This document shows positions 17,942 through 26,900 of a stretch of DNA of 26,927 nt, in pieces. Below the pieces are notes generated by a model that was not told the DNA's origin, did not search any database, and saw nothing but the letters and a program-made list of their open reading frames with translations. The first letter of the stretch is position 1. Every line of letters starts with the position of its first letter. Origin of the DNA: Omnitrophica WOR_2 bacterium RIFCSPLOWO2_12_FULL_51_24 (GTDB lineage: Bacteria > Omnitrophota > Gorgyraeia > Pluralincolimonadales > Pluralincolimonadaceae); contig MHHC01000053.1 of assembly GCA_001805885.1 (NCBI GenBank), forward strand, positions 1 to 26,927, read 5' to 3'. The translations under genes were made by a program, and so were the position numbers.

Positions 17942-17949
17942 CTGCATAG
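17937..17949 (+). other. 5' arm of the pre-23S processing stem
   Basis: GACAACTGCATAG is perfectly complementary to CTATGCAGTTGTC at 21781-21793, beyond the 23S 3' end. The first bases belong to boxA. Confidence 0.8.
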
Positions 17950-19976
17950 TAGTAAGGTCTTTTTGGCTACAATTTCGAGAATTGTGGTCAAGCTACAAAG
18001 GGCTTATGGTGGATGACTTGGCACAAACAGGCGACGAAGGACGTGGTAAGCTGCGATAAGCCTCGGGTAATCGCAAACAGATTTTGATCCGAGGATTTCC
18101 GAATGGAGCAATCCACTGGGATTCATCTCCCAGTATCCCGCTCTGAAAATTTAAAAATAGGGGCGGGAGGCTAGACCGGGCAAACTGAAACATCTCAGTA
18201 GCCCGAGGAAGAGAAAAAGCCATTGATTCCCTCAGTAGCGGCGAGCGAAAGGGGAATAGCCTAAACTCCGCAGCAATGCGGAGGGTTGCGGGACCAGATC
18301 TGACCGTAAGGTCGGCTTTGTGTATATTCATAGTTGAACAGCCTGGAAAGGCTGACCAAAGAAGGTGATAGTCCTGTAAATTAAATGAATATACCGAGGC
18401 TGGATTTGGCACCCAAGTACTACGGGACACGTGGAACCCTGTAGGAATCCGGCCCGACCACGGGCCAAGGCTAAATACTAGTTTGTGACCGATAGCGCAA
18501 AAGTACCGTGAGGGAAAGTTGAAAAGAACTCCTTTAAGGAGAGTGAAATAGTACCTGAAATCGTAAGCCTACAAGCTGTCTGAGGACTATGTCTGCCGCA
18601 AGGCAGAAATGTCTAAGGGCGTGCCTTTTGCATAATGATCCTGCGAGTTACTTGTGTGCAGCGAGGTTAATCAGCATTGAGCTGAGGAGCCGTAGCGAAA
18701 GCGAGTCCGAATAGGGCGTCCAGTTGCATGCAGTAGACCCGAAGCTGGGTGATCTATTCTTGGCCAGGCTGAAGCGTGAGTAAAATCACGTGGAGGGCCG
18801 AACCCGTTAGTGTTGAAAAACTATGGGATGAGCTGAGAATTGGAGCGAAAGACTAATCAAACCCAGAAATAGCTGGTTCTCCCCGAAATAACTCTAGGGT
18901 TAGCCTCGTGTAAATGGGCGACGGGGGTAGAGTACTCGATGGGCTAAGGACCCCACCAGGTTGCTGAACCCAACGAAACTCCGAATACCGTTGTACCTTA
19001 TCACGGGAGTCAGCCTACGAGGGATAAGCCTCGTGGACGCGAGAGGAACATCTCAGACCGCTAGCTAAGGTCCCTAATATACGTTAAGTGGCAAAGGATG
19101 TGGACTTACACAGACAACCGGGATGTTGGCTCAGAGGCAGCCATCATTTAAAGAGTGCGTAACAGCTCACCGGTCGATCGCGAGTCTGCGCCTACAATGA
19201 TCGGGGCTAAACGTATAACCGAAGCTGCGGATTATCTCATCTTCGGATGAGGTAGTGGTAGGGGAGCATTCCACGTTAGAGTGAAGGTAGACCGAGAGGA
19301 CTACTGGACGAAGTGGAAGTGATAATGCAGGAATGAGTAGCGAAAAAGCCCGTGCGAAACGGGCTCACCGAAAGTCTAAGGTTTCCTGGGGAAGGTTAAT
19401 CCGCCCAGGGTTAGTCGTGCCTAAGCTGAGGCCGAAGGGCGTAAGCGATGGACAGTAGGGCAAAATATTCCTACACCATCTATTTGGCGCTATCAGTACA
19501 GAGCGACGCAGGAGGTTAAGTCTACCCGGTGTTGGATGTCCGGGGTTGCACCTGTAGAGTCCGCCGAGAGGCGGAAATTCAAGGGGTGCGAGGATCCCAA
19601 TCTACGGAGCGGGAGAACTGGCCCACACCATACTGCCAAGAAAAACCTCTGTTACGAGTCAAGTAGGTGCACGTACCGCAATCCGACACAGGTAGACGGG
19701 CATAATATGCTCAGGTGATCGAGAGAACCCTCTTTAAGGAACTCGGCAAAATGACCCCGTAACTTAGGGAAAAGGGGTGTCTCCGTTGGTAAGCCGTACA
19801 GGCAAGCTGACGGGGATCACAGTTAAGAGGATCGGATGACTGTTTAGCAAAAACACAGCACTCTGCAAAGTCGTTGATACAAGACGATGTATAGGGTGTG
19901 ACACCTGCCCGGTGCTGGAAGGTTAAGGGAAAGGGTTAGTTGGATTCGTCCGACGAAGCCTAGAACTGAAGCCCCA

Positions 19977-20011
<35 letters not shown>

Positions 20012-20070
20012 GAATTCGTTGCCTTAGTAAAATCTAGCCATATGCTGGAAACCCTGAGAATGCCAAACTA

Positions 20071-20126
20071 CCTCTTAAATTTTTTGAAAGAAAATAGACG
20101 AAAGATACGTCTATATATTTAAGAGG
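20071..20126 (+). promoter_or_regulatory. Two-tier hairpin holding the endonuclease ribosome-binding site
   Basis: CCTCTTAAAT (20071-20080) pairs perfectly with ATTTAAGAGG (20117-20126), and TAGACG/CGTCTA (20095-20100 with 20108-20113) forms an inner stem. The 3' strand contains AGAGG, the only Shine-Dalgarno-like sequence for the ATG at 20137, so folding of this arm (probably P6) would hide it. Confidence 0.7.
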
Positions 20127-20136
20127 TGAAAATGTT

Positions 20137-20658
20137 ATGGCTGCAGGCAATCAGCAGGAAAGACTGATTAAGCTAGGTTGGGTAATTGGTTTTGTAGATG
20201 GAGAAGGTTGCTTTTCAGTTGGATTTATAAAGCAACCTAACCGTGGTAAGCGGAAAGGCTACAAAACAGGCTATCAAGTCAGTCACGAGTTTGTGGTTAC
20301 GCAGGGTGCCAAAAGTATCAAAAGCCTATATGATATCGCTGAATTCTTTAAGGTTGGACAGATCTTGGTTAACAAGAGGTATGACAACCATAAAGAACAT
20401 CTGTATCGTTACGTTGTTAGAAAACGGGATGATTTGTTGAATGTGATAATTCCATTCTTTAGACGGTATAGGATGCGTTCGGCAAAACAGATAGATTTTG
20501 AGAAATTTGCACAATGTGTAGAGTTAATGCAAAAAGAAGTTCATTTGGCTCGTGACGGATTAATGAAAATAGTCGAAATCGCTCAAACGATGAACAGAAA
20601 GAAACCCAGAAACGGCTTAATCAGAATCCTCAGAGACCATACGCTGGATCTGCCATAG
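20137..20658 (+). CDS. LAGLIDADG homing endonuclease (single motif)
   Basis: An intron-encoded endonuclease that would cut intronless 23S genes near the insertion site and so spread the intron. The single motif LGWVIGFVDGEGCFSV (about 13-28) has the catalytic acid at D21. One motif and 173 residues mean it should act as a homodimer, like I-CreI. The rest (KSLYDIAEFFKVGQILV, LYRYVVRKRDDLLNVIIPFF) fits the repeating beta-beta-helix fold. The motif copy looks intact and there is no frameshift. The ATG at 20137 follows AGAGG at 10 nt; an out-of-frame ATG is at 20132. Its last 8 codons are also the P7, P3 and P8 strands of the ribozyme. The gene is A/T-richer than the chromosomal genes here, consistent with mobility. 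Exact target specificity is inference. Confidence 0.93.
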   Translation: MAAGNQQERLIKLGWVIGFVDGEGCFSVGFIKQPNRGKRKGYKTGYQVSHEFVVTQGAKSIKSLYDIAEFFKVGQILVNKRYDNHKEHLYRYVVRKRDDLLNVIIPFFRRYRMRSAKQIDFEKFAQCVELMQKEVHLARDGLMKIVEIAQTMNRKKPRNGLIRILRDHTLDLP

Positions 20659-20756
20659 AACATCGGCAGAAAGATATGGTCCCATCTGCATGGCGACATG
20701 CAGGAGTGATTTTTAGAGGAAGAAAATCACTCGCTCAAATGAAATTGAGCAAGATT

Positions 20757-20798
<42 letters not shown>

Positions 20799-21395
20799 TG
20801 GTGTAACAATCTGATCGCTGTCTCAAAGAGGGGTTCGGCGAAATTGTAGTGGCGGTGAAGATGCCGTCTTCCCGCGAATAGACGAAAAGACCCCAGAACC
20901 TTTACTGTACTCTGGTATTGGATTTTGGTCCAGTATGTGTAGGATAGGTGGGAGGCTTTGAAGTCCCGGCGCTAGCCGGGATGGAGCCAACGTTGAAATA
21001 CCACCCTTACTGTATTAGAATTCTAACCTCGTCCCTTTTAACAGGGCGTGGAACAGTGCTAGACGGGCAGTTTGACTGGGGCGGTTTCCTCCTAAAGAGT
21101 AACGGAGGAGCACAAAGGTTCCCTCAGTGCGGTTGGCAATCGCACGGTGAGTGTAAGGGCAGAAGGGAGCTTAACTGTGAGTCCGACAGGACGAACAGAT
21201 GCGAAAGCAGGTCCTAATGATCCGGCGGTTGAATGTGGAATTGCCGTCGCTCAACGAATAATAGGTACTCTGGGGATAACAGGCTTATCGGTTCCGAGAG
21301 TTCATATCGACGAACCGGTTTGGCACCTCGATGTCGGCTCATCGTATCCTGGGGCTGGAGAAGGTCCCAAGGGTCCGGCTGTTCGCCGGTTAAAA

Positions 21396-21444
<49 letters not shown>

Positions 21445-21565
21445 TTTCGCGGGTGCAGGATACTTGCGAGGAGTTGCCCGTAGTACGAGAGGACCCGGGC
21501 AAACGAACCTCTGGTGTTCCAGCTGTCACGCCAGTGGCAAAGGCTGGGTAGCCATGTTCGGAAGG

Positions 21566-21596
<31 letters not shown>

Positions 21597-21780
21597 CCAC
21601 CTCAAAACTAGGTATCCCCTCCGCCTTAGGCGGAGTCGAAGGCACCTTGGAGTCTACAAGGTTGATAGGCCGGAAGTGTAAGCCCTGTAAGGGGCGTGCT
21701 TACCGGTACTAATATGCCGACCGGCTTGGCCACTTTAAAATTTAAAGTGGTAGTTTCAGAGTTGTACAGCCAAAATACTT

Positions 21781-21793
21781 CTATGCAGTTGTC
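21781..21793 (+). other. 3' arm of the pre-23S processing stem
   Basis: CTATGCAGTTGTC is complementary to 17937-17949. Between it and the 23S end is a second, local inverted repeat, CCACTTTAAA/TTTAAAGTGG (21730-21750), which would compete with the 23S terminal helix. Confidence 0.8.
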
Positions 21794-21801
21794 GATTAAT
21801 T

Positions 21802-21919
21802 TCCTGGTGGTTATACCGAGGGGGTCACACCCGTTCCCATTCCGAATACGGAAGTTAAGCCCCTCAGGGCCGATGGTACTTAGCTGGCAACGGCTCGGGA
21901 GAGTAGGACGCTGCCGGGA
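21802..21919 (+). rRNA. rrf: 5S ribosomal RNA
   Basis: The terminal helix TCCTGG/CCGGGA closes a 118-nt molecule with the standard loop sequences: CACACCCGTTCCCATTCCG, GAAGTTAAGC and GGGAGAGTAGGACGCTGCCGGG. It is 68 nt after 23S and followed at once by a terminator. Confidence 0.96.
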
Positions 21920-21925
21920 TTAAAT

Positions 21926-21956
21926 AACCCCCGCATTTTGCGATGCGGGGGTTTTG
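21926..21956 (+). terminator. rRNA operon terminator
   Basis: AACCCCCGCAT and ATGCGGGGGTT form an 11-bp stem around a 6-nt loop, ending in TTTT and then GCTTT. It begins 7 nt after the 5S gene. Confidence 0.92.
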
Positions 21957-22023
21957 CTTTATACGCTACGTCCTACTCAAGGGGTGCAGGGGAGATCGTC
22001 CTCTGCGTAGTAGGAAAGGGGAA

Positions 22024-22049
22024 CGCGGGAAAACCTGGGTTTTCCCGCG
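22024..22049. repeat. Perfect 12-bp palindrome in the post-rRNA spacer
   Basis: CGCGGGAAAACC and GGTTTTCCCGCG are separated by only 2 bp. As RNA the innermost pairs must open, leaving about 11 bp. Position between the rrn terminator and the second terminator suggests a stand-alone structural or protein-binding element; function unknown. Confidence 0.65.
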
Positions 22050-22058
22050 GGAGCGAGG

Positions 22059-22121
22059 CTTAGTTGGAAATGGCTGCCGAGCGACAGAGCAGCGACGCTG
22101 CCGGGATAAATATCCCCCCGC
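22059..22121 (+). pseudogene. Decayed copy of the 5S 3' end and its trailer
   Basis: CTTAGTTGGAAATGGCT here matches CTTAGCTGGCAACGGCT of the 5S gene (21879-21895). GACGCTGCCGGGAT (22094-22107) is identical to 21907-21920. It continues TAAATATCCCCCCGC, similar to the 5S trailer. About 10 extra bases interrupt the middle. The 5' half of 5S is missing. The 21957-22058 stretch has no gene; it has an inverted copy of GAGTAGGACG (21969-21978 against 21901-21910). Confidence 0.7.
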
Positions 22122-22175
22122 GTATTGATTTGCTTCTGTTCAAGAGAACGAAGCAAATCAGCGTAGGGGTTTTTA
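22114..22175 (+). terminator. Second intrinsic terminator after the rRNA operon
   Basis: GATTTGCTTC/GAAGCAAATC (22127-22136 with 22150-22159) continues inward as GTTC/GAAC past one bulged T, a 14-bp stem. An outer CCCC/GGGG pairing and a five-T run (22170-22174) follow. It separates the rRNA debris from the pseudopilin promoter. Confidence 0.75.
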
Positions 22176-22194
22176 TTTGCCCGGTTTTTGTGCC

Positions 22195-22222
22195 TTGACA
22201 CTAATAGGATATATGGTATAAT
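22195..22222 (+). promoter_or_regulatory. Strong promoter of the pseudopilin operon
   Basis: TTGACA (22195-22200) and TATAAT (22217-22222) are both perfect consensus at 16-bp spacing, with TGG forming an extended -10. The expected start at about 22229-22231 is 1-3 nt from the first ATG at 22232, so the mRNA would be nearly leaderless. Confidence 0.85.
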
Positions 22223-22231
22223 TTTTCTGTA

Positions 22232-22693
22232 ATGAAAATGTTACATATCGGACAAAGACGCAGGAGCGGTTTTACGCTCATCGAGATGACGATAGTCCTT
22301 TTCATCATCTTGATATTTCTTGCGATGAGCGTGCCTTTTTTTACCGGTTTCTCGTCCTCGACCGGGCTCAAGACCGCTGAGAGGGAAGTCGGTACGGTCC
22401 TCAGGACCGGCAGGAGTTACGCGGTATCGCGTAATGAAAATTATGATGTTTTTTTCAATACGGCGACTACGCCGCATACCTTCAAAATATGCAGGTCGGC
22501 TGTGCCGACCGTGTCTATCGACAAGACATATCAGCTGCCGGCAGGCGTGACTTTCTCCGCTACCACGACGGTCACATTCACCCCGAACGGCGGGCTTGCC
22601 AGCGGCAGCGCTGCCAGCGTGACGATAAACTCAGCAAAAGGCAGTAAACAGATAACCGTAGACACCGCGACAGGAGCGGTTACGATGCCATGA
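22232..22693 (+). CDS. GspH/FimT-like minor pseudopilin
   Basis: A small pilin-like protein of a type II secretion or type IV pilus-like machine. The prepilin peptidase site is RRRSGFTLIEMTIV: cleavage after G13, methylated F14, and the usual Glu at +5. The following hydrophobic helix (to about residue 37) is the membrane anchor and assembly domain. Residues 40-153 form a Ser/Thr/Val-rich beta region of GspH/FimT type. The ATG at 22232 has no ribosome-binding site; a second in-frame ATG lies at 22238. The gene ends with a 4-bp overlap with the next. It is first of four pseudopilin genes in H-I-J-K order. Confidence 0.85.
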   Translation: MKMLHIGQRRRSGFTLIEMTIVLFIILIFLAMSVPFFTGFSSSTGLKTAEREVGTVLRTGRSYAVSRNENYDVFFNTATTPHTFKICRSAVPTVSIDKTYQLPAGVTFSATTTVTFTPNGGLASGSAASVTINSAKGSKQITVDTATGAVTMP

Positions 22694-23070
22694 TGAATAT
22701 CAGATCTAATTCAAAGGGTTTCACTTTGATCGAGATAGTCATTTCTCTCGGGATACTGCTGATAGGCATCCTCGCTATATTGGCGCTCTTCCCGGTAGGT
22801 TTCGATTCGGCAAGCCGTTCGGCTGACCTGACAAAAGCGACGATATTCGCGCAATTTAAAATGGAAGATCTAAAGAGGATCGGCTATCCCGTTACCGCGA
22901 TAGGGACCCCTGCGGCATTTTCCGATCCGCGGTTTAGCTATACGGTCCAGGTTTCTACCGCGGGGTTACCGGCCAATTGCCAGCAGGTCACGTTAGGCGT
23001 ATTGTGGTATTACAAAGGAAAGCCCCGCAATGAGGATTTTGTCACAATTATCTCTAAGCTCAGCCCGTAG
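22690..23070 (+). CDS. GspI/PilV-like minor pseudopilin
   Basis: Residues 8-17 SKGFTLIEIV are a prepilin peptidase site (cleavage after G10, Glu at +5). A hydrophobic helix (VISLGILLIGILAILALFPVGF) follows, then a short globular part with KMEDLKRIGYP and a VTLGVLWYYKGK strand. PilV and GspI share this compact plan. The 126-residue length fits. ATG 22690 and ATG 22693 are both possible; GGAG lies 13 nt before the first. Its last 41 bp overlap the next gene in another frame. Confidence 0.83.
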   Translation: MMNIRSNSKGFTLIEIVISLGILLIGILAILALFPVGFDSASRSADLTKATIFAQFKMEDLKRIGYPVTAIGTPAAFSDPRFSYTVQVSTAGLPANCQQVTLGVLWYYKGKPRNEDFVTIISKLSP

Positions 23071-23785
23071 AAAGGGCCTCACCTTAATAGAGATCCTGGT
23101 AGTATCCGTCATATTTGCCATACTTGCGACCTCTCTTTTTGTCGTGTTCAAGGCAGGGCTTGACTCATGGAGCAGGGCTAAATCGCATTTAAATATTTAC
23201 GAGAACGCCCGAGTTATATTGGATATGATTACAAGAGATTTGAGGGGCGCATACATTCTCCCGTCCAGCGGAAACATTTCCGGCGCCCCTAGCGTTGACA
23301 TAACTTTTAAAGGATTTGATAGCTCAAGTCCGAGCGGTTGGCGGACTAACAATATAGGCGATGAACTGTATTTCGTCGCCGCGTCTAACCCGAGCATTAA
23401 TAATCCCAACGCGATATTCGATCTATGCAAGGTGGGCTATTGGTTAAACGGAAAAGGAACAGCGAACGTTTCAGATGATGAGCTTGAAAGAATTTATGTT
23501 CCGCAGACTTCCGCGCCCGGAAATTTCACCTTCGGGGCAGGCGACAGTACCTCTAGCAGCAGGCTTTCGCAATACGTAACCCAGTTAAATTTCAGATATT
23601 ACGATCCTACAACTTCAGCCTGGAGCAATACATGGGATTCCGGCATAGGCGGCGCGCAGGCCGGTAGATTGCCCAGGTCAGTTGAGGTAACGATTACGGT
23701 GAGGGAACCTTACCCAATAAATCCTAATAACCCGAAGATCCAGCAATTCGTAACTAATATTTATATTCCCGGAAGCCAGAGATAA
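23030..23785 (+). CDS. GspJ/PilW-like minor pseudopilin
   Basis: ARRKGLTLIEILVVSVIFAILA is the prepilin site (Leu instead of Phe at +1, Glu at +5) and assembly helix. YENARVILDMITRDLRGAY (about 60-78) is the strongly conserved GspJ/PilW stretch after the helix. The C-terminal domain (about 80-251) has beta-rich segments and RLPRSVEVTITVREP, typical of PilW. ATG 23030 has AAGGAAAG about 8-9 nt upstream. The start lies 41 bp inside the preceding gene, implying coupled translation. Confidence 0.85.
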   Translation: MRILSQLSLSSARRKGLTLIEILVVSVIFAILATSLFVVFKAGLDSWSRAKSHLNIYENARVILDMITRDLRGAYILPSSGNISGAPSVDITFKGFDSSSPSGWRTNNIGDELYFVAASNPSINNPNAIFDLCKVGYWLNGKGTANVSDDELERIYVPQTSAPGNFTFGAGDSTSSSRLSQYVTQLNFRYYDPTTSAWSNTWDSGIGGAQAGRLPRSVEVTITVREPYPINPNNPKIQQFVTNIYIPGSQR

Positions 23786-23908
23786 AAATCCGCTGTCTTA
23801 CGGATGTAAATTAAGCATAAAACGGCCTTGAAAAAAACATCAGATAGGGCATACTTATAAGTGAGGAGGCCGTCGGGAAGAAGCGTGCGGAGAGAGGAAC
23901 ATCGAAAC

Positions 23909-26900
23909 GTGATTAAAAAGGGATTATGGAATACGAAAAGGGGCGTAGCTTTACTTTTGGTGATAAGCATTTTGGGCCTGTTAGTGCTTATCGGGACAAG
24001 CTTTGCCCTTAACATGCTCTTGACGCGGAAGGAAACGACCAATTTCCTCAATTCCGTAAAGGCCCGCTATATCGCCGAGGCGGGGATAAATAGGGCCTTA
24101 GCGGATATGCGTTCCCGTGTCAAGACCGATTCTTACGGCAATTTAACCGCTTATATTAATGGCTATGTTGCTGCCAGCGGCACCGATGTCGCTTTTGGCC
24201 AGGGTACTTATACGCTCAGTTTCAGTACTGATACGTCGGGGAATGTTATTTCCGAGGCAGATAAGGTAAATATTAGCAGCTTTGATGAATTCGATAATAG
24301 TCAGATAAACATATTACGTACCGCCGGCCTTACGAATCGGGATATAGCTCTTATTATAGATTATCGGGATTATGATTCAAATGCCACTCTGATTATAGGT
24401 CCCCCACCCGGCAATGGCGTAGAAAATGCAGGCTGCAAAGATCGGCCCTATGCTACAATCGAAGAGGTAAAGGCCGCTTTTATAAATGGGGGCGCTACCG
24501 TTGCGGCAGCCAATACCTCATATAATTTAATAAAAGACAAGGTCACCGTAAACAAGCCTATCATGAGGGGCGGGCTGCTTGCCAAATACTTCAGCAACAT
24601 CACAGGCACATCTCCGAGTGTCGTAATAGATGAGAGCGCGGCTAGTTTTGAGGGTGAGATTATAGAATTGGGGAATTTTGAGGAGCATTATATAGAGGGT
24701 GGCGATGGGGATACATGGGATCAAGACAGCGGTTGGCTTGAAAGTCATGATGCTGAATTTGCAGGTGGACATTTAATTACCTCACCGGGAGATTTTGGTT
24801 TGAATACTTTCGCGGTTCGCTATGAAGGATATATAGAGATTTTACCAAGCGAAGTAAGCAGTCCAATTACCTTTCGGATCAAGATAGATGATGGAATAAG
24901 ATTTTTTATAGAGGAAACAGATGTTTTAGGAGAGCTCGGATGGAAAGATCAATTTCAAGCTTCCGGCAATGCTTCTAACTATACTTTTTCCTATACGTTC
25001 CAAGCGCCTGGTTGGCACAGGATAAGGATAGATTATTATGATAATACAGGCGAGAATGCCATAAACCTGAAATGGGGAGGTTCAGACTGGAATACTGCTT
25101 CTTTTGTACCGGCAGAGAGGTTTGGTTATGAGGCTCCAACAGAAACAATTCCGGCATCGGTCACTCCAACTATCTATAATAATGCCGGCAATTACAACAT
25201 AACCTGCACCGCGAAAGTAACGATCGGAACGCAGGTTTTAGCGCAAAAGAGAATATCTGCCGTGATAAGGTTTTTTGGGACATGGACACAGACAACCAAG
25301 GACGAATTTTATGCCGCTTGGTTTAATGATTATGCGACCGGAATACCTTCGGGATACGTAAGAATTCCCGAAACTCCTCAGACACCACCGCCATCCGGTG
25401 GCGTTGATTATCGCGACGGCGAAATGCGAAATGTCACATGGCTGGATTCTTGTCCGTTAAATGCAACAGACGATTTGGAGGCCGGCGGATACACAACTCA
25501 GTCTGATTCTTTAAAACTGGGTTTATGGATTGATGGCGACAGCGATTCGGGTTATACCTCATCTATGCTAAAGGCCCTTGTTCTAGCAAAAAAATGGGAA
25601 GATACGCCGGCAGATCCTGATAATCCCAAGGGTTGGATTAATATTATAAAGGATGACGGTGGGTCGAACTTCTTTTTTATCTCCTGGGGCGATTTCAACA
25701 ATGGATACACAGCTGACGGCTCAGATAATGAGTTGACGATAGTTACCGGTTGGCACGAAGGAAGGCGGTTTGAAGTTAATCCGTTTTATTATTTTCCTTC
25801 CTTGGGTACGGACCATAAATTAGTTGACGGAACGCCAGACGTCTTTATGAGGGTCTGGACCGCCGTTGACTACGCACCAAGCAAAATAGAATCAGGAGGA
25901 AATTGGGAACCCAGGACATACTGGGTAGGAGAAGGAACTCTATATACGGGTACGCTTGATACAGATGGAAATCCTAACGGGTCCGGTGTATATGCCGGCA
26001 TACCCGTTGATGCAAATGGTACGGAGATAGTAGATAACCCATATACCGGAGACGGCGGAAGAGGATACGGTTATGACATAAATAGTGATGGCCTCTATCA
26101 AATAGGCGAGCGAATCTGCAAGGTCCACCCAAAGAATTCAACTACAAGAACAATGATCTACGGTGCCTCCCCCTTTAATTTAGATGCTTGGCCGGGGAAC
26201 TATACCTATTGGCAGTCTGAGGCGCCGTTTGCAACCCCAATGATTTATGCTGCCGGAGAGAGGATGGATGATATAAATCTGCCTGCCCAAAGGGGAGCGA
26301 GGGGATTTTCCCTTCTGCAGAAAGACACTGATAATGAAGATACGGGCCAACGAGGATGGACATACGCAGTACATCAGGATCTCCTTCAGGGTGATGACGA
26401 GGATATGCTCGAACTCATCGTAAACAGCGCAACCGATACCACGCTGGATAATCCAGCGTACGTTAACAGAGTTTGGTGGGCCGGAAAAGATTTTCTTCCC
26501 GCAGCTACCCTAACCATGATAGGTAGAAACGGGGAATACAGGGGAAACGCGAGGGGCAAGAAGGGAGTTGTTATCTATAATCGTTTTACGCCTAAGGTAA
26601 CTCCCGATTTTCCTGTTACCACCCCGAATTTCCAATTTCTAAGCCGCAATGTCTATGATGCCAGCGGCGATGTCGGAGGGTGGAACGACTGGGCTAAGTG
26701 GATGACGTCCACTGTCGTAAAAACGGCGTTGGAGTTAAAAAGAAGCGGCGGTAACTCGACTGTCACCACCTACTGGGACAATATAAGGATAATCCCTGCG
26801 AGCGGTTTTTTGGTCTCCGCGCCGCATGTAGCCAGATCATCGACTGATGCTGATGCCGCATGGGGAACCGTTTCCTGGACAGAAGACAAACCCGCCAATA

